From Halorussus vallis (GTDB lineage: Archaea; Halobacteriota; Halobacteria; Halobacteriales; Haladaptataceae): 64,000 nucleotides of DNA. Below, in pieces: positions 25,336 to 34,031 of this stretch (position 1 is the stretch's first letter; each line of letters opens with the position of its first letter). The DNA is taken from contig NZ_CP100000.1 in NCBI RefSeq assembly GCF_024138165.1, positions 2,170,001 to 2,234,000 of the forward strand. The letters run 5' to 3'. The notes below the pieces were generated by a model. The model worked only from the letters and a program-made list of their open reading frames with translations, made no database searches and had not been told where the DNA came from. The translations under genes and the position numbers were made by a program.

Positions 25336-27516
25336 GTGGCAGAGACGAACGGGTACACCCGGTTCTTCCCCTACGACGCGCCCTACGACAACCAGCGGGA
25401 GGCGATGGACCGCATCTACAACGCCTTCGCCCGCGGCCAGGACGTGCTGTTCGAGGGGGCCTGCGGGACCGGCAAGACGCTCTCGTCGCTGGTGCCAGCC
25501 CTGGAGTACGCCCGCGAGGAGGACAAGACGGTCGTCATCACGACCAACGTCCACCAGCAGATGCGCCAGTTCGTCACCGAAGCCCGCCAGATAACCCGCG
25601 AGGAGCCGATTCGGGCGGTGGTCTTCCGCGGGAAGGGTTCGATGTGTCACATCGACGTGGGCTTCGAGGAGTGTCAGGTCCTGCGGGACAACACCTACGA
25701 ACTCGTCGACGAGGAGCGCGACCTCCGGGAGTTGGAGGAGCGCCAGCGCGAACTCCTGGAGGCCAGCCAGGACGGCGACGAGCGCGCCGCCGAGGCCCGC
25801 AGTGCGGTGATGGACGAGCTCTCGTCGGTCCAGGAAACCGTCGAGAGCCTGGAGGAGCAGAACACCTGCGAGTACTACTACAACAACCTGATCGGCGACA
25901 ACGACGAGTTCTACTCGTGGCTCTACGACGACGTCCGCACGCCCGACGACATCTACGACTTCGCCGAGGAGCGGACCCTCTGCGGCTACGAACTACTGAA
26001 AGACGGCATGGAAGGCGTCGACCTCGTCGTCTGCAACTACCACCACCTGCTCGACCCGATGATACGCGAGCAGTTCTTCCGGTGGCTCGGCCGCGACCCC
26101 GACGACGTCATCGCCATCTTCGACGAGGCCCACAACATCGAGGGCACCGCTCGCGAACACGCCAGTCGGACCCTGACCGAGAACACCCTCGACTCGGCGC
26201 TCGACGAACTCCAGGACTCCGACGACGCCCGGAGCGACCCCGCGTACAACGTCATCGCGGCGTTCCGTCGGGCGCTGGCGAACGTCTACGAGGACTCGTT
26301 CGGCTTCGGCGACCGCGAGAAGGTCGGCGACAACTGGGAGGACGTCGCCATCCAGAACGAGGGCAAGCGCGACGACCTCACCCTTGAGTTCCTCCAGGAG
26401 TACACCGGCAAGGGCATCGACACCGAACTCGAACTCGCGGTCCACCTCGGCCGGGAGTTGGACGAACAGTACGAGGAGGCATACAAGGAAGGTCAGGCGA
26501 CGACCCGCCAGGACTGCCAGACCCTGCACGCCGCCCAGTTCATCCAGTCGTTCATGGCCGAAGGCACGGAGTTGGGCCAGTACCCCGTGGTGTCGGTGCG
26601 CCGCGACGAGGGCACCGACGAGGTGTACGGCCGGGCGGAACTGTACACCTGCATCCCGCGGGAGGTCACCGAAGACCTCTTCTCGGAGGTGTACGCGACG
26701 GTGCTGATGAGCGCGACGCTCCGGCCGTTCGACGTGCTCTCGGACGTGCTGGGGCTGACCGACCCGGTTTCGATGGCCTACGGACTCCAGTTCCCCGAGG
26801 AGAACCGCCGGACCTTCGCCGTCGAGTCGCCGGCGCTCTTCTCGAGCGAGCGCGACGACCCCGATACCCAGGAGGTCATCGCGGGCGTGCTCCGGGACGC
26901 GGTGGAGTTCACCGCGGGCAACACCCTGCTGTTCTTCCCGAGTTACGCCGAGGCCGAGCGCTACTACGAGCGACTGAACCGGGAACTCGACGCCACCATC
27001 CTCATCGACGAACCCGGCACCTCCGTCGAGGAACTGCGCCAGCGGTTCGTCGCCGACGACGACGCCGCGCTGTTCACCTCGCTGTGGGGCACGCTCGCGG
27101 AGGGCGTGAGTTTCGACGGCGACGACGCCCGGACCGTGGTCGTAGTCGGCGTGCCGTACCCGCATCTGGACGACCGGATGGACGCGGTCCAGGACGCCTA
27201 CGACCAGGCGTTCGCCGACCGCTCTGGCCGCGACTCCGGGTGGGAGTACGCCGTCGAGATTCCGACGATTCGCAAGACCCGCCAGGCGCTCGGTCGGGTG
27301 ATTCGCGCGCCCGAGGACTTCGGAGTCCGCGTACTGGTCGACAAGCGCTACACCCAGGACGGCCGGCGCGAGATGGGCAAGTACAGCGTCCGCGAGACGT
27401 TCCCCGCCGAGGAGCGCTCGGAGATGCTCGACATCGGACCCGAGAAGCTGAAGTTCGCGATGCTGAACTTCTTCTCCGACAACGATGCGTGGGACGGCCC
27501 GCCGCCGACCCCGTAA
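25336..27516 (+). CDS. XPD/Rad3-family ATP-dependent DNA helicase
   Basis: A 726-residue SF2 helicase. Residues about 35-45 hold the Walker A motif GACGTGKT. The Fe-S cluster cysteines lie in SMCHIDVGFEEC, NTCEYYY and RTLCGYELL. The DEAH box (IFDEAHN), ATVLMSATLRP (motif III), LFFPSYAEAERYY (motif IV), SLWGTLAEGVSFDG (motif V) and RQALGRVIRAPEDFG (motif VI) follow in order. It unwinds DNA 5' to 3', probably in repair. The start is GTG at 25336, supported by TTTAAA at 25305-25310, 26-31 bp upstream. Archaeal XPD and the DinG-like branch are similar; the haloarchaeal paralog cannot be specified. Confidence 0.92.
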   Translation: MAETNGYTRFFPYDAPYDNQREAMDRIYNAFARGQDVLFEGACGTGKTLSSLVPALEYAREEDKTVVITTNVHQQMRQFVTEARQITREEPIRAVVFRGKGSMCHIDVGFEECQVLRDNTYELVDEERDLRELEERQRELLEASQDGDERAAEARSAVMDELSSVQETVESLEEQNTCEYYYNNLIGDNDEFYSWLYDDVRTPDDIYDFAEERTLCGYELLKDGMEGVDLVVCNYHHLLDPMIREQFFRWLGRDPDDVIAIFDEAHNIEGTAREHASRTLTENTLDSALDELQDSDDARSDPAYNVIAAFRRALANVYEDSFGFGDREKVGDNWEDVAIQNEGKRDDLTLEFLQEYTGKGIDTELELAVHLGRELDEQYEEAYKEGQATTRQDCQTLHAAQFIQSFMAEGTELGQYPVVSVRRDEGTDEVYGRAELYTCIPREVTEDLFSEVYATVLMSATLRPFDVLSDVLGLTDPVSMAYGLQFPEENRRTFAVESPALFSSERDDPDTQEVIAGVLRDAVEFTAGNTLLFFPSYAEAERYYERLNRELDATILIDEPGTSVEELRQRFVADDDAALFTSLWGTLAEGVSFDGDDARTVVVVGVPYPHLDDRMDAVQDAYDQAFADRSGRDSGWEYAVEIPTIRKTRQALGRVIRAPEDFGVRVLVDKRYTQDGRREMGKYSVRETFPAEERSEMLDIGPEKLKFAMLNFFSDNDAWDGPPPTP

Positions 27517-28019
27517 ACGTCGAGTCGCCCTCCAGAGTCGTGAGTAGAGTTGCTGGGAGAGAGGGGCCTCACTCACACTCGGTATTCGAGGACGTTTGTC
27601 CGAATGAGTGTTCTACTCGCACACGCTAGCGAGGGAGTTCAGTTCGAAGAAGCGTCCTGCTCGCACGATTCGAATGAGTACCCGCACCGCCACAGCCACA
27701 CGCCTCCCCAACCGATTGCGGTCCTCGGCCTCCGGCCTGCGGTCCTCATCCCTCGCACGATGATGGCGCGACATGAAGTCGCGCCAGCGCGCGCCATGCC
27801 CTGAAGTCCGTATCTCGAATCTTCACCTACCTCCGGCGCGCGCGCGGCCCCTCGTGAGCCGACCATTCCGCGCGAGGGATGAGCGAGTGAGCGCCAGCGA
27901 ACGAGCGAATCGGCTGGGGAGGGTTGTGGCTGCGGTGCTCATTTGTGGAGTGCTAGTTCGCTTCATCTCCGAAGAAGACCGATTACTGCTTGCAATGTAA
28001 CGACCGATGGCAGGATTAC
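27517..28019. repeat. Gene-free region with a large imperfect inverted repeat
   Basis: No credible gene is seen in these 500 bp. Positions 27673-27759 and 27870-27943 form an imperfect inverted repeat of about 75-87 bp per arm. Both arms contain an AATGAG...CCGC...CCTCCCCA(A/G)CCGATT...CTCATCCCTCGC(A/G)CG series when read inward. The central loop (about 110 bp) carries a small hairpin GCGCGAC/GTCGCGC at 27766-27784. The structure resembles a non-autonomous palindromic element, though no transposase or target duplication is visible. Confidence 0.6.
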
Positions 28020-28526
28020 TTAGGCCGGCAAAGAGAAGCTAGCGACTTCCTCCTCGTACTTCGAATCCCAGAGTGCCAGCCGCGAGGCAGTCCAGGCCAC
28101 CGGTTCGACCTCCCGCTCGGCGAGCCGCCGAGCCGCCGCAACATCGCCACCGCGAGCCAGCGTCACGTGGGGCGTGTAGTCGTCGCCCTCCATCTCCTCA
28201 ACGGGCGGAAACTCGTCCAGCAGTCGCTCGTGGACCGCGTACAGGCCCGGGCTCTCGACCGCGAGATAGACGACCGGTCCTTCCCCGCGAGTCGGATACT
28301 CGAAGCAGTCGATGCCGGCGAGACGGACCTCGAACGCGGGCGCGCCCGCGAGCGCCGTCCGGACCTGTTCGCGCAGGCGCGCAACTCCGCCTGCGGGGGC
28401 GTCTCCGAGGCGCTTGCAGAGGAGGGTGTGGCGCTCCCGTATCGAGTCGAAGCCGAAGAGTTGGGGGCGAAGCGCCTCGGCGAGGCGTTCGACTTCGCCC
28501 GGAACGGGGACGTTGAGGCTGTACAC
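28020..28526 (-). CDS. 2H-phosphoesterase (2'-5' RNA ligase-like)
   Basis: A 168-residue protein with the two HxTx motifs of the 2H superfamily, spaced in the usual way: H33-T-L-L (in RERHTLLCKRL) and H120-V-T-L (in DYTPHVTLARG). These enzymes act on 2'-5' or cyclic phosphate ends of RNA. The substrate of the haloarchaeal members is not defined. The length is typical. It is transcribed away from the argG region. Confidence 0.85.
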   Translation of the reverse strand: MYSLNVPVPGEVERLAEALRPQLFGFDSIRERHTLLCKRLGDAPAGGVARLREQVRTALAGAPAFEVRLAGIDCFEYPTRGEGPVVYLAVESPGLYAVHERLLDEFPPVEEMEGDDYTPHVTLARGGDVAAARRLAEREVEPVAWTASRLALWDSKYEEEVASFSLPA

Positions 28527-28763
28527 GGTCGAGTTTCGAACGAGACGGCTATGAAAGTGGCGACCGGCCGCGAGCCGGTCAGAAGGGGAACCGAACGTCA
28601 GGGGGACGGAAGTCGAACGTCGTTACAGGCCGCCCGTCGACGGGTCGTTCCCGATGAACATGTCGTAGGTGAGCGTGCGTTGGCTCCCTAAGCACGGTTC
28701 CACACGACCCCGTCCTGACAGAGAACCCCACGCACGGTCGGCAAACCCTGCATAGACGAAAGC

Positions 28764-28895
28764 CATTAATAGGCGAGCCACACTACGCAGTAGCAACGAT
28801 GCAACCTCGCGCCATCGCTGGCACGCCCGCCGAGGCCGCCAGCGGCGCGACTGCGCTCTTCTTCCCGCGACGACGACCGGGGCTTTTCTAGCCCC
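28764..28895 (+). promoter_or_regulatory. argG leader: promoter, Arg-rich leader peptide and hairpin
   Basis: A TATA-like ATTAATA at 28765-28771 is the only clear promoter element upstream of argG, over 240 bp before its ATG. At 28799-28891, about 30 bp after the TATA box, lies a 30-codon open frame whose end is FFPRRRPGLF with three consecutive CGA Arg codons. A hairpin GGGGCT-TTTCT-AGCCCC (28879-28895) overlaps its last codons and stop. This is the layout expected of a leader-peptide attenuator sensing arginyl-tRNA, placed before an arginine-synthesis gene. The function is inferred. Confidence 0.5.
28799..28891 (+). CDS. Putative 30-residue argG leader peptide
   Basis: An ATG-started frame of 30 codons (begins MQPRAIAGTPAEAASG, ends PRRRPGLF) located where a leaderless transcript from the TATA box at 28765-28771 would begin. 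Four of its 30 residues are Arg, three of them in a row just before a hairpin at the stop codon. It has no similarity to a known protein. Its interest is regulatory, as translation speed over CGA-CGA-CGA could report the charging of tRNA-Arg. Confidence 0.45.
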   Translation: MQPRAIAGTPAEAASGATALFFPRRRPGLF

Positions 28896-29016
28896 ACTAT
28901 TACCTAATCCACCGAACCCGTTGGCTTCGCTCTCGACGAGGTCACCCGTATCGTCCGCGAACTGACCCGGAGTCACCAGACACCACATCACCGCGACCCC
29001 ACACATCATCCAACAC

Positions 29017-30285
29017 ATGACAGACCACAACACAGATTCGAAAGTTGCACTCGCCTTCTCGGGCGGACTCGACACCACCGTATGCGTCCCGCTGCTCGAA
29101 GAGGAGTACGGCCACGACGAGGTCATCGGCGTCACCGTCGACGTCGGCCAGCCAGACGAGGAGTTCGCCGAGGCCGAGGAAACCGCCGAGGCGCTCGACC
29201 TCGAACACTACGTCGTCGACACCAAGGAGGCGTTCGCCGACCAGTGTCTCGACGCCGTGAAGGCCAACGCGACCTACCAGGGCTACCCGCTGGGCACCGC
29301 GCTCGCGCGCCCGGTCATCGCCGAGGCCATCCTCGAAGTCGCCGAGGAGCACGACTGCGACGCCGTCGCCCACGGTTGCACCGGCAAGGGCAACGACCAA
29401 CTCCGCTTCGAGGCGGTCTGGCGCGCCTCCGACCTCGACGTCATCGCGCCCGTGCGCGAACTCGGCCTGACCCGCAACTGGGAGATGGAGTACGCCGAGA
29501 AGAAGGACCTCCCCGTCGAGGGCGGCAACGAGGGCGACTGGAGCATCGACACCAACCTCTGGAGTCGCTCGGTCGAGGGCGACGAACTCGAAGACCCCGG
29601 CTACGTCCCGCCGGAGGACATCTACGAGTGGACCGAGACGCCCGGCGGCAAGGACGTCGAAACCATCGAAATCGCCTTCGAGGAGGGCGTCCCCGTCGGC
29701 ATCGACGGCGAGGAGTACGGCAGCGTCGAACTCATCGAGTACCTCAACGACCTCGCGGGGAGCCACGGCGTGGGCCGCACCGACATGATGGAAGACCGCA
29801 TGCTCGGCCTGAAGGTCCGCGAGAACTACGAGCACCCCGCCGCCACGACCCTGCTGAACGCCCACGAGGCGCTCGAAGGCCTCGTCCTCACCGAGGAGGA
29901 GCGCGCGTTCAAACAGCAGGTCGACCAGCAGTGGTCCGAGAAGGCCTACGAGGGCCTGCTGTCGGCGCCGCTCGTGGACGCGCTCGACGGCTTCGTCGAC
30001 GCGACCCAGGAGAAGGTCACCGGCACCGTGACCGTCAAGTTCGAGGGCGGACAGGCCCGCCCGGTCGGCCGCGAGAGCGAGTTCGCGGTCTACTCCGAAT
30101 CGGCCGCCTCGTTCAACACCGAGTCGGTGGGCGACATCGCCCAGGACGACGCGACCGGCGTGGCGAAGTACCACGGCTTCCAGTCGCGCCTGGCCGCCGA
30201 AGTCTCCGAGAACGCCGAGGCGAAGAAGGCCGAACTGCTCGCCGACGGCGGCGAGGACGACGACGAGCAGCATGAGGACGAGTAG
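29017..30285 (+). CDS. argG: Argininosuccinate synthase
   Basis: A 422-residue enzyme that joins citrulline and aspartate using ATP, the penultimate step of arginine synthesis. The N-terminal PP-loop ALAFSGGLDTTVCV and the motifs GCTGKGNDQLRFE, EYAEKKDLPVEGGNEGDWSID and SLWSRS-like NLWSRSVEG identify it. The C-terminus is an acidic tail. It is followed after one base by argH. The mRNA probably has a leader of over 200 nt, since no TATA box lies close to the ATG. Confidence 0.97.
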   Translation: MTDHNTDSKVALAFSGGLDTTVCVPLLEEEYGHDEVIGVTVDVGQPDEEFAEAEETAEALDLEHYVVDTKEAFADQCLDAVKANATYQGYPLGTALARPVIAEAILEVAEEHDCDAVAHGCTGKGNDQLRFEAVWRASDLDVIAPVRELGLTRNWEMEYAEKKDLPVEGGNEGDWSIDTNLWSRSVEGDELEDPGYVPPEDIYEWTETPGGKDVETIEIAFEEGVPVGIDGEEYGSVELIEYLNDLAGSHGVGRTDMMEDRMLGLKVRENYEHPAATTLLNAHEALEGLVLTEEERAFKQQVDQQWSEKAYEGLLSAPLVDALDGFVDATQEKVTGTVTVKFEGGQARPVGRESEFAVYSESAASFNTESVGDIAQDDATGVAKYHGFQSRLAAEVSENAEAKKAELLADGGEDDDEQHEDE

Positions 30286-30286
30286 A

Positions 30287-31750
30287 ATGAGCGAGGAGAA
30301 CGAACTCGCGGGCGACTCGGACGTGGTGCGCCGCGACCGCTTCAGCGGCGGCCCCGCCCGGGAGTTCCTCTCCTCGATGGACGACGACGCGCGCATCTTC
30401 GCCGCGGACCTCGCGGTCGACCGCGCGCACGTGGTGATGCTCGAAGAACAGGGCATCGTCGGCGACGACGAGGCCGCCGCCATCCTCGACGCGCTGGACG
30501 ACGTCGAGGCGGCGGGCTTCGAGGCGCTCCCCGACGGTGAGGATGTCCACGCCGCCATCGAGACGGCTGTCGTCTCGCGGGCGGGCGACGTTGGCGGAAA
30601 GATGCACACCGCCCGGTCGCGCAACGACGAGGTGGCGACCTGCATCCGCTACCGCCTGCGCGAGGACCTACTCGACGCCGTCGAGGCGACGCTGGTCCTC
30701 CGGGGTGCACTCGCCGAGGCGGCGAGCGCGCACGCCGAGACGGTGATGCCTGGTTACACCCACCTCCAGCCCGCACAGCCCACGACCGTCGGCCACTACC
30801 TGCTGTCCTACGAGCAGGCGGTCGCCCGCGACACCGAGCGCCTGCTCGACGCCTACGGCCGGACGAACCGTTCGCCGCTCGGCGCGGCGGCGTTCGCGGG
30901 CACGCCATTCGACGTGAATCGGGAGCGCACCGCCGAACTGCTCGGCTTCGACGGCGTCGTGACGAACTCGATGGACGCCTCCTCGACCCGGGACTTCCTG
31001 TTCGAGTCGGTCGCGGCGCTGTCGAACCTGGCGGTGACGGTGTCGGGCCTCGCGGAGGACCTCGTGGTCTTCTCGAACAAGGGACTGGTCGAACTCTCGG
31101 ACGACTACGCCTCGACCTCCTCGATCATGCCCCAGAAGAAGAACCCCGACACGCTCGAACTCGTCCGGGCGACCGCCGGGGACGCCGCCGCGGGGCTGAA
31201 CGGCCTGCTGACGACGCTGAAGGGCCTGCCCCGCGCGTACAACCGCGACCTGCAGAACGCGACGCCCCACGCCTGGGAAACCGTCGACGCGGTGTCGGAG
31301 GCCGCGGAGGTCGCGGCTGGCGCGGTCGCCACGGCGTCGTGGGACGAGGCGGCGCTCGCCGACGCGGCGGGCGAGGGCTTCTCGACGGCGACGGGGGTCG
31401 CCGACCTGCTCGCGATGGCCGGCGTCCCCTTCCGGAAGGCCCACGAGATGGTGGCCCTCGCGGCGGAGGAAGGCGCCGACTACGCCGCGCTCGACGCCGC
31501 TGCCGAGGATGTGCTGGGCGATTCGCTGTCGGCGTACGTCGAGCGCGAGGCCGTGGAAGACGCGCTCGACCCCGAAGAGAGCGTGGCGATGCGCGACTCC
31601 GCTGGCGGTCCCGCCGCCGAAGCGGTCGCCGCCCAGATTTCGGCCGCCGAGGAGGGCGTCGCCGACGACGAGGACGCCCTCGAGACGAGACGCGGCGCGC
31701 TGGCGGCGGCCGCCGACCGACTCCGGCAGGAGGTGAACAGATATAATTGA
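30287..31750 (+). CDS. argH: Argininosuccinate lyase
   Basis: A 487-residue fumarase/aspartase superfamily enzyme that splits argininosuccinate into arginine and fumarate. The family signature TSSIMPQKKNPD (catalytic Ser loop), KMHTARSRNDEVAT and the motif GYTHLQPAQPTT are all present. I choose the ATG at 30287, one base after the argG stop, over the in-frame ATG at 30272 inside argG. The hairpin GGTCCC-CTCC-GGGACC at about 31759-31774 may end the argGH transcript. Confidence 0.97.
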   Translation: MSEENELAGDSDVVRRDRFSGGPAREFLSSMDDDARIFAADLAVDRAHVVMLEEQGIVGDDEAAAILDALDDVEAAGFEALPDGEDVHAAIETAVVSRAGDVGGKMHTARSRNDEVATCIRYRLREDLLDAVEATLVLRGALAEAASAHAETVMPGYTHLQPAQPTTVGHYLLSYEQAVARDTERLLDAYGRTNRSPLGAAAFAGTPFDVNRERTAELLGFDGVVTNSMDASSTRDFLFESVAALSNLAVTVSGLAEDLVVFSNKGLVELSDDYASTSSIMPQKKNPDTLELVRATAGDAAAGLNGLLTTLKGLPRAYNRDLQNATPHAWETVDAVSEAAEVAAGAVATASWDEAALADAAGEGFSTATGVADLLAMAGVPFRKAHEMVALAAEEGADYAALDAAAEDVLGDSLSAYVEREAVEDALDPEESVAMRDSAGGPAAEAVAAQISAAEEGVADDEDALETRRGALAAAADRLRQEVNRYN

Positions 31751-31887
31751 ACTTCCACCGGTCCCCTCCGGGACCACATTTATAACCTGTCGAAATCCGA
31801 CACCGGATTTCGTTTGACGCGGTATTTGCCATTCCCGGGCGCTTAGACGTTAGTTTGTAAAATAATGCTTTGTTGACAGGTTCGAAG

Positions 31888-31895
31888 TCTTTAAG
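31888..31895 (+). promoter_or_regulatory. TATA box of the lysW-argXCBDEF operon
   Basis: TCTTTAAG at 31888-31895 is centred about 31 bp before the lysW ATG (31923). Together with the hairpin after argH, it indicates that lysW and the genes behind it form a transcription unit separate from argGH. A second AT-rich element, ATTTATAA (about 31779-31786), lies further upstream. Confidence 0.6.
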
Positions 31896-31922
31896 TGGAT
31901 AGCCGAGAGAGGGAGAAGTACA

Positions 31923-32087
31923 ATGACCGAATGCGTCCAGTGCGGGGACGACGTGACCCTGCACGACGATGCGGAAGTCGGAGAGATAGTCGATTGCACG
32001 ACCTGCGGCGCGGAACTCGAAGTCGTCGACCAGAACCCGCCAGTCCTCGACCGAGCCCCGGAGCTCGAAGAGGACTGGGGGGAGTAA
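31923..32087 (+). CDS. lysW: Amino-group carrier protein LysW
   Basis: A 54-residue acidic carrier with a zinc ribbon (CVQC at 4-7; CTTC at 25-28) and the obligatory C-terminal motif EDWGE. The gamma-carboxyl of its last Glu is the attachment site for the alpha-amino group of glutamate, which protects the intermediate during ornithine (or lysine) synthesis. The acidic surface is recognised by the later enzymes. It is the first gene of the operon and ends two bases before argX. Confidence 0.95.
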   Translation: MTECVQCGDDVTLHDDAEVGEIVDCTTCGAELEVVDQNPPVLDRAPELEEDWGE

Positions 32088-32088
32088 A

Positions 32089-32955
32089 TTGCAGATTGGA
32101 CTGCTCTACTCCCGGATCCGTAAAGACGAGAAACTGCTGCTCGGCGAGCTACGCGACCGCGGCCACGACGTCGTGAAGATCGACGTGCGCAAGCACCAGT
32201 TCGGGCTGTCGGACGGCCCCGACGAACTGACCGAGTGCGACCTCGTAGTCGACCGCTGTCTGGCCACGAGTCGGAGCATCTACGCCACGCAGTTCTGCGA
32301 GGCGTACGACGTGCCCGTCGTCAACTCGCCCGAGACGGCCCAGACGTGCGCCGACAAGGTGAAGAACAGCCTGGCGCTCGAAGCCGCGGGCGTGCCCACG
32401 CCCAACACCGACGTGGCGTTCACCAAGGAGTCGGCGATGGAATCCATCGAGAAGTTCGGCTACCCCTGCGTGCTCAAGCCCGTCGTCGGGTCGTGGGGGC
32501 GGCTGATGGCCAAGATCGATTCGGAGAGCGCCGCCGAGGCGATTCTGGAACACAAGGCAACGCTCGGCCACTACGAGCACAAGGTGTTCTACGTCCAGGA
32601 GTTCGTCGAGAAGCCCGGCCGCGACATCCGCGTGCTGGCGACCGACGGCGAACCCGTGGCGGCGATGACGCGCAGTTCGGACCACTGGCTCACCAACGCC
32701 GCGAAGGGCGGCGAGACGGCCGCGTTCGAACTCGACGACGAGGCTGAGAAACTCGTGAAGGAGGCCAGCGACGCGGTCGGCGGCGGCCTGCTCGGCGTCG
32801 ACCTGATGGAAACCGGCGACTCCTACACCGTCCACGAGGTCAACCACACGGTCGAGTTCAAGGCGCTCAACGACGCCGTCGAAACCGACGTGCCTGCCGC
32901 GGTGGTCGACTGGCTCGAATCGCAGGCCGGCCAGACGGTGGAGGTGACCGCCTGA
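32089..32955 (+). CDS. argX: Glutamate--LysW ligase ArgX
   Basis: A 288-residue ATP-grasp ligase that couples glutamate to the C-terminal Glu of LysW, the committed step. ATP-grasp features visible are KPVVGSWGRLMAKI, YVQEFVEKPGRDIRVLATDG and the metal-binding VHEVNHTVEFKAL. The start is TTG at 32089, one base after the lysW stop, because the family begins Q/K-I-G-L-L-Y-S-R-I-R exactly here. LysX (for lysine) is the homologue. The presence of argF, argG and argH argues for ArgX, although dual use cannot be excluded. Confidence 0.92.
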   Translation: MQIGLLYSRIRKDEKLLLGELRDRGHDVVKIDVRKHQFGLSDGPDELTECDLVVDRCLATSRSIYATQFCEAYDVPVVNSPETAQTCADKVKNSLALEAAGVPTPNTDVAFTKESAMESIEKFGYPCVLKPVVGSWGRLMAKIDSESAAEAILEHKATLGHYEHKVFYVQEFVEKPGRDIRVLATDGEPVAAMTRSSDHWLTNAAKGGETAAFELDDEAEKLVKEASDAVGGGLLGVDLMETGDSYTVHEVNHTVEFKALNDAVETDVPAAVVDWLESQAGQTVEVTA

Positions 32956-34031
32956 TGGCGGTCGAAGGAGAGATAGACGCGGTCGACGCGACCGAGACGG
33001 TCACCGCGACCGTCGTCGGCGCGAGCGGGTTCACCGGCGGGGAACTCCTGCGCATCCTCGCGGGCCACCCCAACGTCGAATTCGCAGGCGCGACCAGCCG
33101 CGAGTACGCCGGCAAGTCGGTCGGCTCGGTCCACCCGAACATGCGCGGGTCCGACCTGCGCTTCACCGAACCCGGCGACCTCGAATCGGTCGACCTGCTC
33201 TTCGCCGCGACGCCTCACGGCGTCTCGATGGAGCACGTCGAGGAGTTCACCGACGTCGCCGACACCGTCGTCGACCTCTCGGCGGACTTCCGCCTGGAAA
33301 CCGAGGAGCAGTACGACGAGTGGTACGACGGCCACGTCGCGCCCGAGTACCTCGAAGAGTCGGTCTACGCCCTGCCGGAACTCCACCGCGAGGAACTGCC
33401 CGGCGCGGACCTCATCGCGGCCGGGGGCTGTAACGCCACCGCGACGCTGCTGGGGCTGTACCCCCTCTTCGACGCGGACATCCTCGAAGGCCAGTCCGAC
33501 GTGGTCGTGGACGTGAAGGTCGGCTCCTCGGAGGGCGGCGCGGGCGCGAGCAAGGCCTCCTCGCACGCCGAGCGCTCGGGCGTCGTCCGGCCGTACGCGC
33601 CGACCGGCCACCGCCACGAGGCCGAAATCGAGCAGGAACTCGGCACCTCGGTGTCGTTCACCGCCCACGCCGTGGACATGGTCCGCGGTGCGAGCGCGAC
33701 CTGCCACGTCTTCCCCGACGAACCGGTTTCGACCGGCGACCTCTGGGGCGCGTTCCGCGGGGCCTACGACGACGAACCGTTCGTCCGGATGGCCGCCGGG
33801 GGAAGCGGCGTCTACCGCTACCCCGAACCCAAGGCGGTCGCCGGGACGAACTACGCCGAGGTCGGTTTCGAAGTCGACCCGACGAACGAGCGCATCGTGG
33901 TCTTCTCGGCCATCGACAACATGGTGAAGGGGTCGGCCGGCCAGGCGGTCCACGCCGCCAACGTCGCGCTCGGCTTCGAGGAGACGGCCGGACTGGAGTT
34001 CCAGGGACTCCACCCCGTGGGGGCGCCGTGA
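32955..34031 (+). CDS. argC: LysW-gamma-glutamyl phosphate reductase (ArgC/LysY type)
   Basis: A 358-residue NADP-dependent reductase that converts the LysW-linked glutamyl phosphate to the semialdehyde. It has the Rossmann motif VVGASGFTGGELLRIL, the catalytic Cys in AAGGCNATATLLGL and the family segment VKVGSSEGGAGA. The start ATG is in the last base of the argX stop (TGATG), so translation is coupled. It has an acidic 13-residue N-terminal arm not needed for the fold. Confidence 0.94.
   Translation: MAVEGEIDAVDATETVTATVVGASGFTGGELLRILAGHPNVEFAGATSREYAGKSVGSVHPNMRGSDLRFTEPGDLESVDLLFAATPHGVSMEHVEEFTDVADTVVDLSADFRLETEEQYDEWYDGHVAPEYLEESVYALPELHREELPGADLIAAGGCNATATLLGLYPLFDADILEGQSDVVVDVKVGSSEGGAGASKASSHAERSGVVRPYAPTGHRHEAEIEQELGTSVSFTAHAVDMVRGASATCHVFPDEPVSTGDLWGAFRGAYDDEPFVRMAAGGSGVYRYPEPKAVAGTNYAEVGFEVDPTNERIVVFSAIDNMVKGSAGQAVHAANVALGFEETAGLEFQGLHPVGAP

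Noticed and set aside
28623-28703. 26-residue minus-strand frame (ends TYDMFIGNDPSTGGL)
   Set aside because: The end looks protein-like, but there is no promoter or good start, and the longer in-frame extension overlaps the argG leader. It may be a decayed gene tail; not called.
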